The position numbers were made by a program, and so were the translations under genes. From Natronospirales bacterium (lineage in GTDB: Bacteria > Pseudomonadota > Gammaproteobacteria > Natronospirales > REEB76), in NCBI GenBank assembly GCA_021792635.1, contig JAJYUH010000007.1, forward strand, positions 62,001 through 126,000: DNA of 64,000 nucleotides. Direction: 5' to 3'. Each line of letters opens with the position of its first letter. The stretch's first letter is position 1. Shown piece after piece: positions 38,173 through 48,785 of this stretch. The notes under the pieces were generated by a model. The model was not told where the DNA came from, searched no databases, and saw only the letters and a list, made by a program, of their open reading frames with translations.

Positions 38173-39456
38173 TTGTTTGAGCGTCCAAAGAGCGGTGAAC
38201 GGGCCGTTCTGGTTCACCTCAACCTCGATCCCTCAACCGGCAATGAGCTGTTGCGGGAATTCAAGGAACTTGCCAAGGCCGCGGGTGCGGAAGTGCTTGC
38301 GATAGTGACGGGTAACCGGCGCATGCCGGAATCGCACTTCTTTATCGGCGAGGGCAAGGCGGAGGAAGTGCACACCAAGGTCTTGGAGACGCATGCCGAC
38401 CTGGTGCTGATCAATCACCGACTCTCGCCCAGCCAGGAGCGCAACTTGGAAAAGTTTCTCGGTTGCCGCGTGCTGGATCGTACCGGCCTGATACTCGATA
38501 TCTTTGCGCAGCGCGCGCGCAGCTTTGAAGGCAAGTTGCAGGTGGAACTTGCACAGCACCGCCATATCGCCACGCGTCTGGTACGCGGTTGGACACATCT
38601 GGAGCGGCAGCGCGGCGGCAGTATCGGTCTGCGCGGCCCCGGCGAGACCCAGCTGGAACTGGACCGCCGCCTGATCGGCAAACGCATACAACAACTGGTA
38701 AAACGTCTGCAACGGGTGCGCGAACAGCGCGAACAGGGCCGGCGTACGCGCCTGCGCCATGCGGTGACGACCGTCTCAATCGTGGGCTATACCAATGCCG
38801 GCAAATCCACCCTGTTTAACGCGCTCACCGGCGCCGAGATGTTTGCCGCGGATCAGTTATTCGCCACCCTTGATACCACGCTGCGACGCCTCCATCTCGA
38901 TGAAGGCCGCATATTGGTGCTGGCGGATACGGTGGGCTTCATCCGCCAATTACCCCATGATCTGGTGGCTGCGTTCCGTTCCACCCTGCAGGAAACGGAG
39001 GAGGCGGCGCTGCTGCTGCATGTGGTGGATGCCAGTGACCCGCAAAGGGACGTATATATTGAGACCGTGAACGCGGTACTTGCGGAAATCGGTGCGCAAA
39101 GCGTGCCGCAACTCGAGGTGTTCAACAAGATTGATCTGACGGGGCAGCTTCCGGCGGTGGAAAACGGTCCCGATGGCAAGCCGCGCCGTGTATGGGTGTC
39201 GGCCGGCAGCGGCGCCGGGCTGGATCTGCTGCGGCAGGCCATTGCGGAATGCTTGCGCAGCGAAACGGTACAGGGCTGGCTCAAGCTTGCACCGGCCCAG
39301 AGCCGCGCGCGCGCAGCTTTTTTCGGTCTGGGCGCGGTGCGTGAGGAAAAAGTGGAGCAGGATGGCAGTTCCCTGTTGCAGGTCGAATTGCCGCGCAGCG
39401 AATACCAGCGGCTGTGCCGGCGTGAGGGACTGAATCCCTCGTTGCTCGCGCTCTGA
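38173..39456 (+). CDS. hflX: Ribosome-associated GTPase HflX
   Basis: HflX splits stalled ribosomes and binds 50S subunits. The N-terminal domain has VLINHRLSPSQERNLEKFLG and VLDRTGLILDIFAQRARSFE. GxGE motif: GSIGLRGPGETQLELDRRLI. The G domain has GYTNAGKSTLFNALTGAEMF, VLADTVGFIRQLPHDLVAAF and NKIDL. The start is TTG at 38173, 6 bp after GGGGTGGAG. Order hfq-hflX-hflK-hflC is the standard one. Confidence 0.96.
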   Translation: MFERPKSGERAVLVHLNLDPSTGNELLREFKELAKAAGAEVLAIVTGNRRMPESHFFIGEGKAEEVHTKVLETHADLVLINHRLSPSQERNLEKFLGCRVLDRTGLILDIFAQRARSFEGKLQVELAQHRHIATRLVRGWTHLERQRGGSIGLRGPGETQLELDRRLIGKRIQQLVKRLQRVREQREQGRRTRLRHAVTTVSIVGYTNAGKSTLFNALTGAEMFAADQLFATLDTTLRRLHLDEGRILVLADTVGFIRQLPHDLVAAFRSTLQETEEAALLLHVVDASDPQRDVYIETVNAVLAEIGAQSVPQLEVFNKIDLTGQLPAVENGPDGKPRRVWVSAGSGAGLDLLRQAIAECLRSETVQGWLKLAPAQSRARAAFFGLGAVREEKVEQDGSSLLQVELPRSEYQRLCRREGLNPSLLAL

Positions 39457-39569
39457 GCGCAGCCAGCTCGTCCGCCGCTGCATTCTGCAAGATTTTGGTA
39501 GCGTGCGTCGGCATTTGCGACGTTTTGAGGCAGCTTCACGGCAATTTGTTTAATCGGGAGTTCGCTGTC

Positions 39570-40703
39570 ATGGTGTGGAATGAACCAGGGAAGGATAAGG
39601 ATCCATGGAACAACGCCAACCGTCCGCCTGATCTGGAGCGGATGGTGAAGAATCTGCAGCAGCGGCTGGGCGCATTGTTCGGCGGCAAGCACGGCGGCCG
39701 GCAGCATTTTCATGCAGCCGCGCTATGGTGGCTGCTGCCGGTGATTGTTGCGGCCTGGCTGATTTCGGGCTTCTACAGGGTGGTACCCGGTAATCGCGGT
39801 GTAAATCTGGTTTTCGGCAGCTACGTGAACGTCACGCAACCTGGGTTGCACTGGCACCTCCCCTGGCCCATCGGGCGTGCGGATATCATCAGTGGCGTGC
39901 AGGGCCGCGACTATGCGCACAGCTACAACAGATTGTTGACCAGCGACGGCGCTATCGTAGTGGTGGACACACTGGTGTATTACCACATAGAGGATGTGCA
40001 CGCTTACCTGTTCAGTGTTGCCACCCCCGCGCACATGCGCATGGGTGCCGATGCTGGTGCCAAGGCCCTGCTGGGAGGTTTGACGAGCGCGGCGGTACGT
40101 GCCGCCGTTGCGCACAGCGTCTTGGCGGACCTCTTGGGAAGCGGCCGGGATGCGGTGGAAGTGCGCGCGCGTCAAACGCTGGAAACCGCTTTGCGACCAT
40201 ATCATGCCGGATTGGCGGTCACGCGCCTCGTGTTTCAGCGGGTGAGCGTACCCGTGACGGTGGCTGCCGCCCATGCCGACGTGCAAAAAGCCAGGCAGGA
40301 TGCCAGCGAGGCACAGGCAGCAGCCCGGACCTATGCCGATGATTTGCTGCCTCAGGCGCAAGCTGTGGCGGCTGCAAAACTGACGCAGGCCGAGGCTTAC
40401 CGCACCACGCTGGTTGGACGGGCCGGCGCGGATACCGCACGTTTTGATGCAATCCTCGCCGCTTACCGCAAGGCGCCCGGACTCACTCGTGATGAACTCT
40501 ATTTGCAGACCATGCAGGACATTCTGGGCGGTGCCAATAAAGTGATTGTGGACGCCAGGAATGGCAACGTGACCGTGCAATTCGGGCAACCGTTCGCGAC
40601 CCCGCAAACGGCACCCGTACCCGCTGCGCCAAACAGGAAAACCACCAGCATGCACCCCGTCACTCCGGTACCCGCCGCTGCCAGCAGCAAGGAAGGCGCA
40701 TGA
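39570..40703 (+). CDS. hflK: FtsH protease modulator HflK
   Basis: HflK and HflC form a large membrane cage around FtsH. The protein begins MVWNEPGKDKDPWNNANRPP, the standard HflK N-terminus, then one membrane helix (WWLLPVIVAAWLISGFY) and a band-7/SPFH domain with GVNLVFGSYVNVTQPGLHWH. The region QKARQDASEAQAAARTYADD is helical. Oddly, the usual conserved motif around the FQ..VPPxxV turn reads VFQRVSVPVTVAAAHADVQK. CGGGAG lies 9 bp upstream of the ATG at 39570. hflC overlaps by 4 bp. Confidence 0.95.
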   Translation: MVWNEPGKDKDPWNNANRPPDLERMVKNLQQRLGALFGGKHGGRQHFHAAALWWLLPVIVAAWLISGFYRVVPGNRGVNLVFGSYVNVTQPGLHWHLPWPIGRADIISGVQGRDYAHSYNRLLTSDGAIVVVDTLVYYHIEDVHAYLFSVATPAHMRMGADAGAKALLGGLTSAAVRAAVAHSVLADLLGSGRDAVEVRARQTLETALRPYHAGLAVTRLVFQRVSVPVTVAAAHADVQKARQDASEAQAAARTYADDLLPQAQAVAAAKLTQAEAYRTTLVGRAGADTARFDAILAAYRKAPGLTRDELYLQTMQDILGGANKVIVDARNGNVTVQFGQPFATPQTAPVPAAPNRKTTSMHPVTPVPAAASSKEGA

Positions 40704-41605
40704 TGCCGCTGCACCGCAGTTTCATCAGTCTTGTTCTCGCCATCATTGTGCTGCTGCTGATCAGCCAGAGCGTCGGCGTGGTGCCTGAAGGCCGGACGGG
40801 TGTACGCCTGCGTTTTGGCAGCGTGGTGGAAGCCGGTCTCAAGCCCGGGCTGCATTTTAAGCTGCCTTTCATGGAACAGATCACCAGCCTGGATGCACAG
40901 TGGATCACGTTGGATGGTGAGCGTGAGAACGGCGGGCGCATGAAGTTCGTGACAGCCGACGACAAGACATTCGATACAGGTTATGCCGCCGTATGGCGCA
41001 TCAGCGACGCAGGCGTTTTCTGCCGTGCTACCGGTTGCGATGAGGGCAGCGGTGCACGCCGTATCAACGATGTGCTCACTTCACTGCTGCGCCAATTGTT
41101 TTCTGCGCACACGTCCGGCGAACTGCTCACGGGCAGCGACACGGCGCTCCTGCGGGACTTGCCCGTCAAACTCAATGCGCAACTGCATGCTATTGGTGCG
41201 GAAGTGCAGGCGGTACATCTTACGGCGCTTACCCTCCCGCGGGATCAGTTGGATGCGGTGTATCAGCGCATGCGTGCACAACAATCGGCGCAGGCTGCGC
41301 AAATCCGTGCCCAGGGCAGCATTTCCGCCGCCGAACTCCGTGCCAATGCGGATCAGCAGCGAGCGGCGATTCTCGCCCGGGCCGAAACCCAGGCGCAGAC
41401 AATCCGCGGGCAGGCGGAAGCTGAGGCTACGGCGATTTATGCGCATGCCTACCGGCAGAATCCGGAGTTCTTCCGCTTTTACCGCAGCCTGGAAGCCTAC
41501 CGGCACGTCATCCGCGAGAACAACAGTGTCATCGTGCTCGGTCCGGACAGCGGATTTCTGAAATACTTTGACGGTCTCCGGCCGCCCGCTGCGGCGCAAC
41601 GTTGA
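40700..41605 (+). CDS. hflC: FtsH protease modulator HflC
   Basis: This is the HflK partner, 301 aa. It has an N-terminal membrane helix (FISLVLAIIVLLLISQSVGV), then the SPFH domain with VPEGRTGVRLRFGSVVEAGL and KPGLHFKLPFMEQI. The Ala/Gln/Arg-rich helix RAQGSISAAELRANADQQRA leads into the typical ending FFRFYRSLEAYRHVIRENNS and VIVLGPDSGFLKYF. It starts in ATGATG overlapping the hflK stop, preceded by GGAAGG. Confidence 0.95.
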   Translation: MMPLHRSFISLVLAIIVLLLISQSVGVVPEGRTGVRLRFGSVVEAGLKPGLHFKLPFMEQITSLDAQWITLDGERENGGRMKFVTADDKTFDTGYAAVWRISDAGVFCRATGCDEGSGARRINDVLTSLLRQLFSAHTSGELLTGSDTALLRDLPVKLNAQLHAIGAEVQAVHLTALTLPRDQLDAVYQRMRAQQSAQAAQIRAQGSISAAELRANADQQRAAILARAETQAQTIRGQAEAEATAIYAHAYRQNPEFFRFYRSLEAYRHVIRENNSVIVLGPDSGFLKYFDGLRPPAAAQR

Positions 41606-41794
41606 CCTGAGTGGCGGCATCGCCGGTTGGGGCGGGCGAAGCGCACCCGGATCAATCAAGATCCCGCGGGATATACGCTATGCTGTATTGCCTGCAGGGG
41701 ATCACCGGGATGGTCGGGACTGGCTGCATTTCCCCCGACCCGCAAGGACTGCATGCCAGACCTGAGACCTGAAGTAAGTGACGGGGCATAAATC
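41606..41794. other. Intergenic stretch after hflC, no gene seen
   Basis: The 189 bp between hflC and the DUF2065 gene hold no convincing reading frame or RNA. In Pseudomonas-type genomes a hisZ gene is found near here (between the DUF2065 gene and purA); it is absent from this window. Confidence 0.4.
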
Positions 41795-41989
41795 ATGTGG
41801 ATGGCATTACTGACGGCAATCGGGCTCATGCTGGTGATCGAGGGCATCATGCCGTTTATCAATCCGCGCAGTTTCAAACGCACACTGGCCGCCGTGGTCC
41901 AGACCAATGATCGCGTACTGCGGATCTCGGGCCTGGCGAGCATGCTTGTGGGCGTAATTCTGCTGTATCTGGCACGCGGCCTGTTCTGA
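41795..41989 (+). CDS. DUF2065 (YjeT-like) small membrane protein
   Basis: The 64-aa protein has two membrane segments (MWMALLTAIGLMLVIEGIMP and ISGLASMLVGVILLYLARGL) joined by INPRSFKRTLAAVVQTNDRVL. This matches the YjeT/DUF2065 family found between hflC and purA in many gammaproteobacteria. Function is unknown. purA begins 15 bp after the stop, so the two are probably cotranscribed. Confidence 0.88.
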   Translation: MWMALLTAIGLMLVIEGIMPFINPRSFKRTLAAVVQTNDRVLRISGLASMLVGVILLYLARGLF

Positions 41990-42004
41990 AGGAATTGGGA
42001 GTAG

Positions 42005-43306
<1,302 letters not shown>

Positions 43307-43323
43307 GAGATGCCCATGGGTTC

Positions 43324-43377
43324 GTGGTCAGAGTAAAAGTTATTTGATACCAGGCTGTTAAGTTTTACTCTGACCAC
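43324..43377. repeat. Perfect 15-bp inverted repeat (REP/MITE-like)
   Basis: GTGGTCAGAGTAAAA (43324-43338) and TTTTACTCTGACCAC (43363-43377) are exact reverse complements separated by 24 nt. No T-run follows, so it is unlikely to be a terminator. From memory, similar TCAGAGTAAAA palindromes are dispersed in other gammaproteobacterial genomes and may be linked to REP-associated transposases; this cannot be checked here. It separates purA from the orphan gene downstream. Confidence 0.85.
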
Positions 43378-43419
43378 CAATACCCCGTTGCAAGTAAGAG
43401 GTGTGGTAGAGTCGCTATC

Positions 43420-44343
43420 ATGTCCAGCGGATATCGCCTCGGGGTTGCAGGGTTGATTTTGGCGTGCGTCGGCATCGGAATTAACATTCTCTGGCCGACC
43501 GCGAAGTGGATTGGATGGGTAGCCATAGTTATCGCTGTCGTGTTGGTTGTTTTGTGGGGCATTCGCGAATTCAAGCGCCCGAAGCAGTTACCGAGCTTCC
43601 TATTTGTCTTTGGCGCTCCGCTTGGAGACAACAACTCATCCGTCTGGATTATGCTGCTCAAGCACTTTGGCCAGAATGTGGCGTACAACTGTGACATCGA
43701 GTTCTTCGATCAGGATCGCAAGAATATCGAACATGAGTGGTTAGTCCGACATCCTGATTCACCCTATCCTTCGCCAGAACTAGCCGGTATTTCTCAGAAA
43801 CGATTGCATACCTCCGAAGCTGGGCCGCAAGGGTCAATGGGAAGCTTTCAATGGATTCCGGTGGACCCAGATCGTCAGCATTACACAGCATCAATCATTT
43901 GCCGCGACGGAGTCTTTGTGGAAAATTGGGAGGTAACACGCGTTGACGGAGCGCTTCGCGCCAAAATCAGAATTGAACACGGACCTCAGTGGGTCAAAGA
44001 GAATCCAAAGCTAGACCCAGTGGTTTTCGAGTGCACCGATCCAGAATTTTATCGCACCCCGCTCGCTCTAGTGTTTCCTGAGATGCAGCGAAAACCAGTT
44101 CATCCAGGATGGAAGCCTAATCACCTGTTTGAATTCCCCGTGGCAATCATTGATCCTAATGGCCACGTGCAAGTCATGTCGGGCGTGAAACTCCCGGATG
44201 GGAGTATCAAGGCGGACTTTGGATGCTGGGATATTCTCACAAGACATTTCGGAGATAAACCCTCATCAAGAGGATTTCAGTTTTTGCAGAGATGGCTTGC
44301 ATTCAGGCGGAAGTACAACGACGCCAGGAAGGATATCGGCTGA
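43420..44343 (+). CDS. Orphan membrane-anchored protein of unknown function
   Basis: The 307-aa protein has two N-terminal membrane helices (about residues 7-47, LGVAGLILACVGIGINILW and WVAIVIAVVLVVLWGI). A soluble domain of about 255 residues follows, with FGAPLGDNNSSVWIMLLKHF, AYNCDIEFFDQDRKNIEHEW and GHVQVMSGVKLPDGSIKADF. It has no recognised family. Codon use and base composition are AT-richer than the flanking genes (28 of 60 G/C in 43681-43740). With the palindrome before it and tRNA-Leu after it, this suggests acquired DNA. Confidence 0.68.
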   Translation: MSSGYRLGVAGLILACVGIGINILWPTAKWIGWVAIVIAVVLVVLWGIREFKRPKQLPSFLFVFGAPLGDNNSSVWIMLLKHFGQNVAYNCDIEFFDQDRKNIEHEWLVRHPDSPYPSPELAGISQKRLHTSEAGPQGSMGSFQWIPVDPDRQHYTASIICRDGVFVENWEVTRVDGALRAKIRIEHGPQWVKENPKLDPVVFECTDPEFYRTPLALVFPEMQRKPVHPGWKPNHLFEFPVAIIDPNGHVQVMSGVKLPDGSIKADFGCWDILTRHFGDKPSSRGFQFLQRWLAFRRKYNDARKDIG

Positions 44344-44362
44344 GATTGCTTGGAATAGTCTA

Positions 44363-44447
<85 letters not shown>

Positions 44448-44540
44448 AAGGTGGGCGGGTTTGAGTCGCCCGCCGCGGGAGGGCGGCACTTTACCCACCA
44501 CCCTCTCCCGTGTCAATGTGACGGTCCCCAACGAGCATGC

Positions 44541-46814
44541 ATGATGCCAAAAAAACCGCGTAACCAGTCCATTCACAAGCACAAACCACCCGCGGATCCG
44601 TACGCGGAACGCGAAGCGCAAAAATACGCGCGGCCCATTGCCAGCCGCGAGGCGATCCTGCACTGGCTGGAGCAGGCGGGCAAACCGCTGCGCTTCGAGC
44701 AACTCGCTCGTGATCTCCAGGTGGCGCATACCGAAGAAATCGAAGCCCTGAGCCGACGGCTCGCGGCCATGCTGCGGGACGGCCAACTGGTGCAGAATCG
44801 CCGTGAGGAATACTGCCTGGTGAAACTCCTGCCGCTGGTGGCAGGCACGGTCATCGGTCATCGCGATGGCTTTGGTTTCCTGAAACCTGACGAAGGCGGT
44901 GAGGACGTGTTCCTGCCGCCGCGGCAGATGCGTACCCTCATGCACGGTGACCGGGCGCTGGTGCGGGTGCAGGGCAAGGATGTGCGCGGCCGGCCGGAAG
45001 GCTCACTGGTGGACGTGCTGGAGCGCAACACCCACGAACTGGCGGGACGCTATGTGGAGGAGCATGGCGTAAGTTTCGTGCAACCGGATAATTCGCGTAT
45101 CGCCCACACGGTGCTGGTGCCCGCCGAAGAGCGCAACGGCGCCCGCTCCGGGCAGATGGTGGTGGTGGAGCTCACAGAGCAGCCGAGCAAGCACAGCGAA
45201 CCCATTGGCCGCGTGACGCGCATTCTGGGCGAACGTCATGCGCCCGGCATGGAGGTCGAACTGGCGGTCCATGCCCATGGCCTGCCGCATGAGTGGCCGG
45301 CGGATGTCGAACAGCAAATCCGCGGACTGCATGCCGAAGTGCCGGAGTCCGCCAAGCAGGGCCGCGTGGATTTACGCAACCTGCCGCTGCTAACCATTGA
45401 CGGCGAGGACGCGCGGGATTTCGATGATGCGGTATTTTGCGAACGTCGCGGCGATGGCTTCCGCCTGCTGGTGGCCATCGCCGATGTTTCCCATTATGTG
45501 CAGGTCAACAGCGCTCTGGACCTGGAAGCGCGCAACCGCGGCACTTCGGTGTATTTTCCGGACCGTGTGATTCCGATGCTGCCGGAGGTGTTGTCCAACG
45601 GTTTGTGCTCCCTCAATCCGCAGGTGGATCGCCTGTGCATGGTCTGCGACATGCAGGTGAGCGCGGCGGGTAAAGTCGGACGTGCACGCTTCTATGAGGG
45701 TGTGATGCGTTCCGCCGCGCGCCTGACCTATACCAAGGTAGCGGGTATGCTGGTGGAGAACAGCAAGACCCTGCGGGCCGAATATGCGCCCCTGCTGCCG
45801 CACCTGGAAAACCTGCACGACGTGTACCGTGTCCTGTCCGGGGCGCGCGCCAGGCGCGGTGCCATTGATTTTGACAGCACCGAAACCCACGTGATCTTCG
45901 ATGCCGATCACCGCATTACCGCCATCCGGCCGTTGCTGCGCAATGACGCGCACCGGCTCATCGAGGAATGCATGATTGCCGCCAACGTAGAAGCCGCGCG
46001 GTTTCTGGAAAAAAACCGCATACCTGCGCTATACCGTGTGCACGCCGGCCCGGAAGCGGATGGTCTGCAGGAATTGCGGGCGTTTCTCGCAACCCTGGGT
46101 CTGACATTGGGCGGAGGCATGAAACCGGAAGCCATGCTCTACGCCCGGCTGCTGGACAAAGTACGAACCCGGCCCGATCGGATGCTCATCGAGACCGTGC
46201 TGCTGCGCTCCCTGTCCCAGGCGGTCTACAGTCCGGTGAACATCGGACATTTCGGCCTGGCGCTCGGCCATTACGCACATTTCACTTCGCCCATTCGCCG
46301 CTATCCGGATCTGCTGGTGCATCGCGGTATCCGGCATGGGTTGCGTGGCGGCAGCGCCAGGAACTTCCACTATTCCTTGAGCCAGATGGAAAACCTTGGC
46401 AGCCACTGTTCCATGACCGAGCGGCGCGCCGACGAGGCCACCCGCGACGCCCTGGACTGGCTCAAAGCGGATTACATGCAGAGCAGGGTGGGCGAGGAGT
46501 TTGATGGCCTCATTACCGGCGTGCTGCCCTTCGGGCTGTTCGTGCAGTTGAAGGAACTGTACGTGGAGGGCCTGATCCATGTGACTTCCCTGCCCAGCGA
46601 TTATTACTCCCACGATCCGGTGGGCCGCTGCCTGGTGGGAGAGCGCAGCGGCCGCGTCTTCCGTCTCACGGATACGATCCGGGTGCGGGTGAGCCGTGTG
46701 AATCTGGACGAGCGCAAGATTGATTTCGAGCCCGCCACTGCCGCCAGCGGGACGCACCGGCCTAAAATTCCGGCACGACGCGTAACGCGGTCCAAAAAGA
46801 AACGCCGCAGGTGA
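44541..46814 (+). CDS. rnr: Ribonuclease R
   Basis: RNase R is a 3'-5' exoribonuclease that degrades structured RNA. The 757-aa protein has an N-terminal helix-turn-helix/cold-shock region (SREAILHWLEQAGKPLRFEQ), the RNB domain with LLTIDGEDARDFDDAVFCER holding the catalytic Asp residues, and HYAHFTSPIRRYPDLLVHRG. A C-terminal S1 domain begins FDGLITGVLPFGLFVQLKEL. The Lys/Arg tail ends TRSKKKRRR. The ATG is 44541 (or 44544). rlmB overlaps by GTGA. Confidence 0.96.
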   Translation: MMPKKPRNQSIHKHKPPADPYAEREAQKYARPIASREAILHWLEQAGKPLRFEQLARDLQVAHTEEIEALSRRLAAMLRDGQLVQNRREEYCLVKLLPLVAGTVIGHRDGFGFLKPDEGGEDVFLPPRQMRTLMHGDRALVRVQGKDVRGRPEGSLVDVLERNTHELAGRYVEEHGVSFVQPDNSRIAHTVLVPAEERNGARSGQMVVVELTEQPSKHSEPIGRVTRILGERHAPGMEVELAVHAHGLPHEWPADVEQQIRGLHAEVPESAKQGRVDLRNLPLLTIDGEDARDFDDAVFCERRGDGFRLLVAIADVSHYVQVNSALDLEARNRGTSVYFPDRVIPMLPEVLSNGLCSLNPQVDRLCMVCDMQVSAAGKVGRARFYEGVMRSAARLTYTKVAGMLVENSKTLRAEYAPLLPHLENLHDVYRVLSGARARRGAIDFDSTETHVIFDADHRITAIRPLLRNDAHRLIEECMIAANVEAARFLEKNRIPALYRVHAGPEADGLQELRAFLATLGLTLGGGMKPEAMLYARLLDKVRTRPDRMLIETVLLRSLSQAVYSPVNIGHFGLALGHYAHFTSPIRRYPDLLVHRGIRHGLRGGSARNFHYSLSQMENLGSHCSMTERRADEATRDALDWLKADYMQSRVGEEFDGLITGVLPFGLFVQLKELYVEGLIHVTSLPSDYYSHDPVGRCLVGERSGRVFRLTDTIRVRVSRVNLDERKIDFEPATAASGTHRPKIPARRVTRSKKKRRR

Positions 46815-47557
46815 ATACCGGTAATCTGATTTACGGCTTGCACGCAGTCACGGCGCTTCTGGAACAGCGGCGTCCGGTACGGCTGCTGTGGGTGCAGGAC
46901 AGCCGCCGTGATGAGCGCCTGGATTTGCTGCTGGCGCTGGCGATACAGCAAGGGATAGCCGTGCAACGTGTGCCGCGGAAAAAACTGGATGAACTGACCG
47001 GCGCAGGCCGTCATCAGGGCGTAGCCGCGGAGGCCGAGCCGGCCCGCGCGCGCGATGCAGAGGATCTCCAGGCGTTTGTGAATGCGCTGCGCCCGCCGGC
47101 TTTTCTGCTGGTGCTGGACGGGGTGCAGGATCCGCACAATCTGGGCGCCTGCCTGCGCAGCGCCGATGCCGCCGGCGTGCAGGCGGTGATCACGCCCCGG
47201 GACCGCGCCGCGGAACTTACGCCGGCGGCGCGCAAGGCGGCGGCGGGTGCCGCAGAGCGCATGCCGCTTTTCCAGGTGACCAACCTGGCGCGCAGCCTGC
47301 GCTGGCTCAAGCAACAGAATATCTGGCTCGTGGGTCTCACGGCTGAGGCGGAGCAACCGCTCTATCAACTGGACTTGAAGGGGCCGCTGGCATTGGTGCT
47401 GGGCGCCGAGGGTTCGGGCCTGCGGCGTCTCTCCAAAGCGGAATGCGATTTCCTCGCGCATATTCCCATGGCGGGCGGCGTCGAGAGTCTCAACGTCTCC
47501 GTAGCCACCGGCGTGGCGTTGTTTGAAGCCCTGCGGCAGCGGAGCATTCAGAGGTAA
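46811..47557 (+). CDS. rlmB: 23S rRNA Gm2251 2'-O-methyltransferase RlmB
   Basis: RlmB is a SPOUT-class enzyme that methylates G2251 of 23S rRNA. After the N-terminal substrate-binding domain (NLIYGLHAVTALLEQRRPVR) come the knot motifs VLDGVQDPHNLGACLRSADA, ALVLGAEGSGLRRLSKAECD and IPMAGGVESLNVSVATGVAL. The 248-aa length is normal. The GTG start overlaps the rnr stop. A noncoding stretch of 533 bp follows. Confidence 0.96.
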   Translation: MNTGNLIYGLHAVTALLEQRRPVRLLWVQDSRRDERLDLLLALAIQQGIAVQRVPRKKLDELTGAGRHQGVAAEAEPARARDAEDLQAFVNALRPPAFLLVLDGVQDPHNLGACLRSADAAGVQAVITPRDRAAELTPAARKAAAGAAERMPLFQVTNLARSLRWLKQQNIWLVGLTAEAEQPLYQLDLKGPLALVLGAEGSGLRRLSKAECDFLAHIPMAGGVESLNVSVATGVALFEALRQRSIQR

Positions 47558-47639
47558 TTTTGCCTTACACGATAAAGTTCCCGTATTGGCGGCATTGTGA
47601 TTCCAGGCGTGGAACAGGGACATGAGACTTGACGCATTC

Positions 47640-47940
47640 ATAATTCTTTCCCCCGTAGCGCGAGCCGGGCAGTGAACCGAGCAAGGAATAGTCCGCAGGG
47701 GCGTGGACAGGAAGTCCGCGCGCTCTCGCCGTCAGGCCAGGGACGGATTGTCGGCAAGATTCCGCGGCGAGGGAAGTGCGCAGGGAGCCGCCGCTTTGGC
47801 GGCCCGTGCTCCCGGGGAACGGTGTTGGTGGCTTTTACCGGAACAAAAGTCACTGCCGTGCGGGGAGCGCAATCCCGCTATTTATTACAAAGTAGCCACC
47901 GGGGCTGGCCACCCCCCCCCCCGGTTACCGCGAAGCGGAG
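47640..47940. repeat. Structured noncoding element, probable dispersed repeat
   Basis: The 533 bp between rlmB and rpsF contain no gene with family support. The middle is strongly structured: GCCGCC/GGCGGC (47787-47803), a competing GGGAGC/GCTCCC pair (47783-47788, 47808-47813), and GTGGCTTTT/AAAAGTCAC with one mismatch (47828-47853). It ends in a run of 11 C (47912-47922). The layout (a GC-rich lead, a CTTTT..AAAAG hairpin, then CGTGCGGGG) resembles dispersed repeats I recall in related genomes. The remaining sequence up to 48090 should carry the rpsF promoter; no clear consensus was found. Confidence 0.5.
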
Positions 47941-48090
47941 AGATTACTTTAAAGGCAAGGACCTGCCGTAAGTCCCTGAATTTGCGCGCTCGAACCCCTT
48001 CCGGTATGATTCGCGCCCTTCCGGCCCCGTGCCGGGAACCTTGCTCCACCGCTGAGACGGGGAGCCGGTCAGTCCACAAGGAGCCTTGAG

Positions 48091-48516
48091 TTGAGACACT
48101 ACGAAATCGTGTTTCTGGTCCACCCTGACCAGAGCGAACAGGTGCCCGCGATGATCGAGCGTTACCGTTCGATGATCGAATCCGAGGGCGGCAAGATTCA
48201 CCGCATCGAGGACTGGGGCCGCCGCCAGCTTGCCTATCCCATCTCCAAGGTCCACAAGGCCCACTATGTTCTGATGAACATCGAGTGCGGTCTGCCCACC
48301 CTCAACGAACTCGTAGGCATGTTCCGTTTCAATGACGCAGTGCTGCGTCATCTGGTCATCGGCCGCGAGGCAGCGGTGACCGAGCCTTCCTCCCTCATCA
48401 AGCCCAAAGAGGAGAAGGAGGAGCGTGTTGAGCGTTTTGATGCCGAGGAGCGCGATGGCGACGGCGGCGACGAAGAACGCATAGGTGACGAAGAAGTGCG
48501 CGCCGAGCCGGTGTAA
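48091..48516 (+). CDS. rpsF: 30S ribosomal protein S6
   Basis: S6 binds the platform of the 30S subunit together with S18. The 141-aa protein begins [20 protein letters not shown], then [20 protein letters not shown] and [14 protein letters not shown]. The last 35 residues are very acidic ([20 protein letters not shown] onward), the tail that RimK extends with glutamates in E. coli. The start is TTG at 48091, 7 bp after AAGGAG. It is followed directly by rpsR, without priB. Confidence 0.97.
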   Translation: MRHYEIVFLVHPDQSEQVPAMIERYRSMIESEGGKIHRIEDWGRRQLAYPISKVHKAHYVLMNIECGLPTLNELVGMFRFNDAVLRHLVIGREAAVTEPSSLIKPKEEKEERVERFDAEERDGDGGDEERIGDEEVRAEPV

Positions 48517-48545
48517 TCACCTGAACCGATCATGAGGATCTGAAC

Positions 48546-48770
48546 ATGTCACGTTTTTTCCGCAAGCGTAAATTTTGCCGTTTCACGGCGGAGGGTGTGG
48601 AGGAGATTGATTACAAGGACATCGGCACCCTGAAGGCCTATGTCACCGAAACCGGCAAAATTGTGCCGAGCCGTATCACCGGTACCAGCTCCTTCTACCA
48701 GCGCCAGCTGGCGCTTGCCATCAAACGCGCACGTTTTCTGGCGCTCCTGCCCTACACTGACCAGCATTGA
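48546..48770 (+). CDS. rpsR: 30S ribosomal protein S18
   Basis: S18 pairs with S6 on the 30S platform. The 74-aa protein shows [40 protein letters not shown] and [14 protein letters not shown], all standard. ATG at 48546 follows GAGG. Only 29 bp separate it from rpsF, leaving no room for the priB found at this place in E. coli. Confidence 0.98.
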   Translation: MSRFFRKRKFCRFTAEGVEEIDYKDIGTLKAYVTETGKIVPSRITGTSSFYQRQLALAIKRARFLALLPYTDQH

Positions 48771-48785
48771 GGCGGGAGGAAACCC

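Noticed and set aside
43324..43377. Rho-independent terminator of purA
   Set aside because: The palindrome has a 24-nt loop and no T-run downstream, so an element-like palindrome fits better.
47672..47971. Possible 99-codon gene between rlmB and rpsF
   Set aside because: It runs through hairpins and a C11 tract and has no protein-like composition; an open frame on the other strand is no better.
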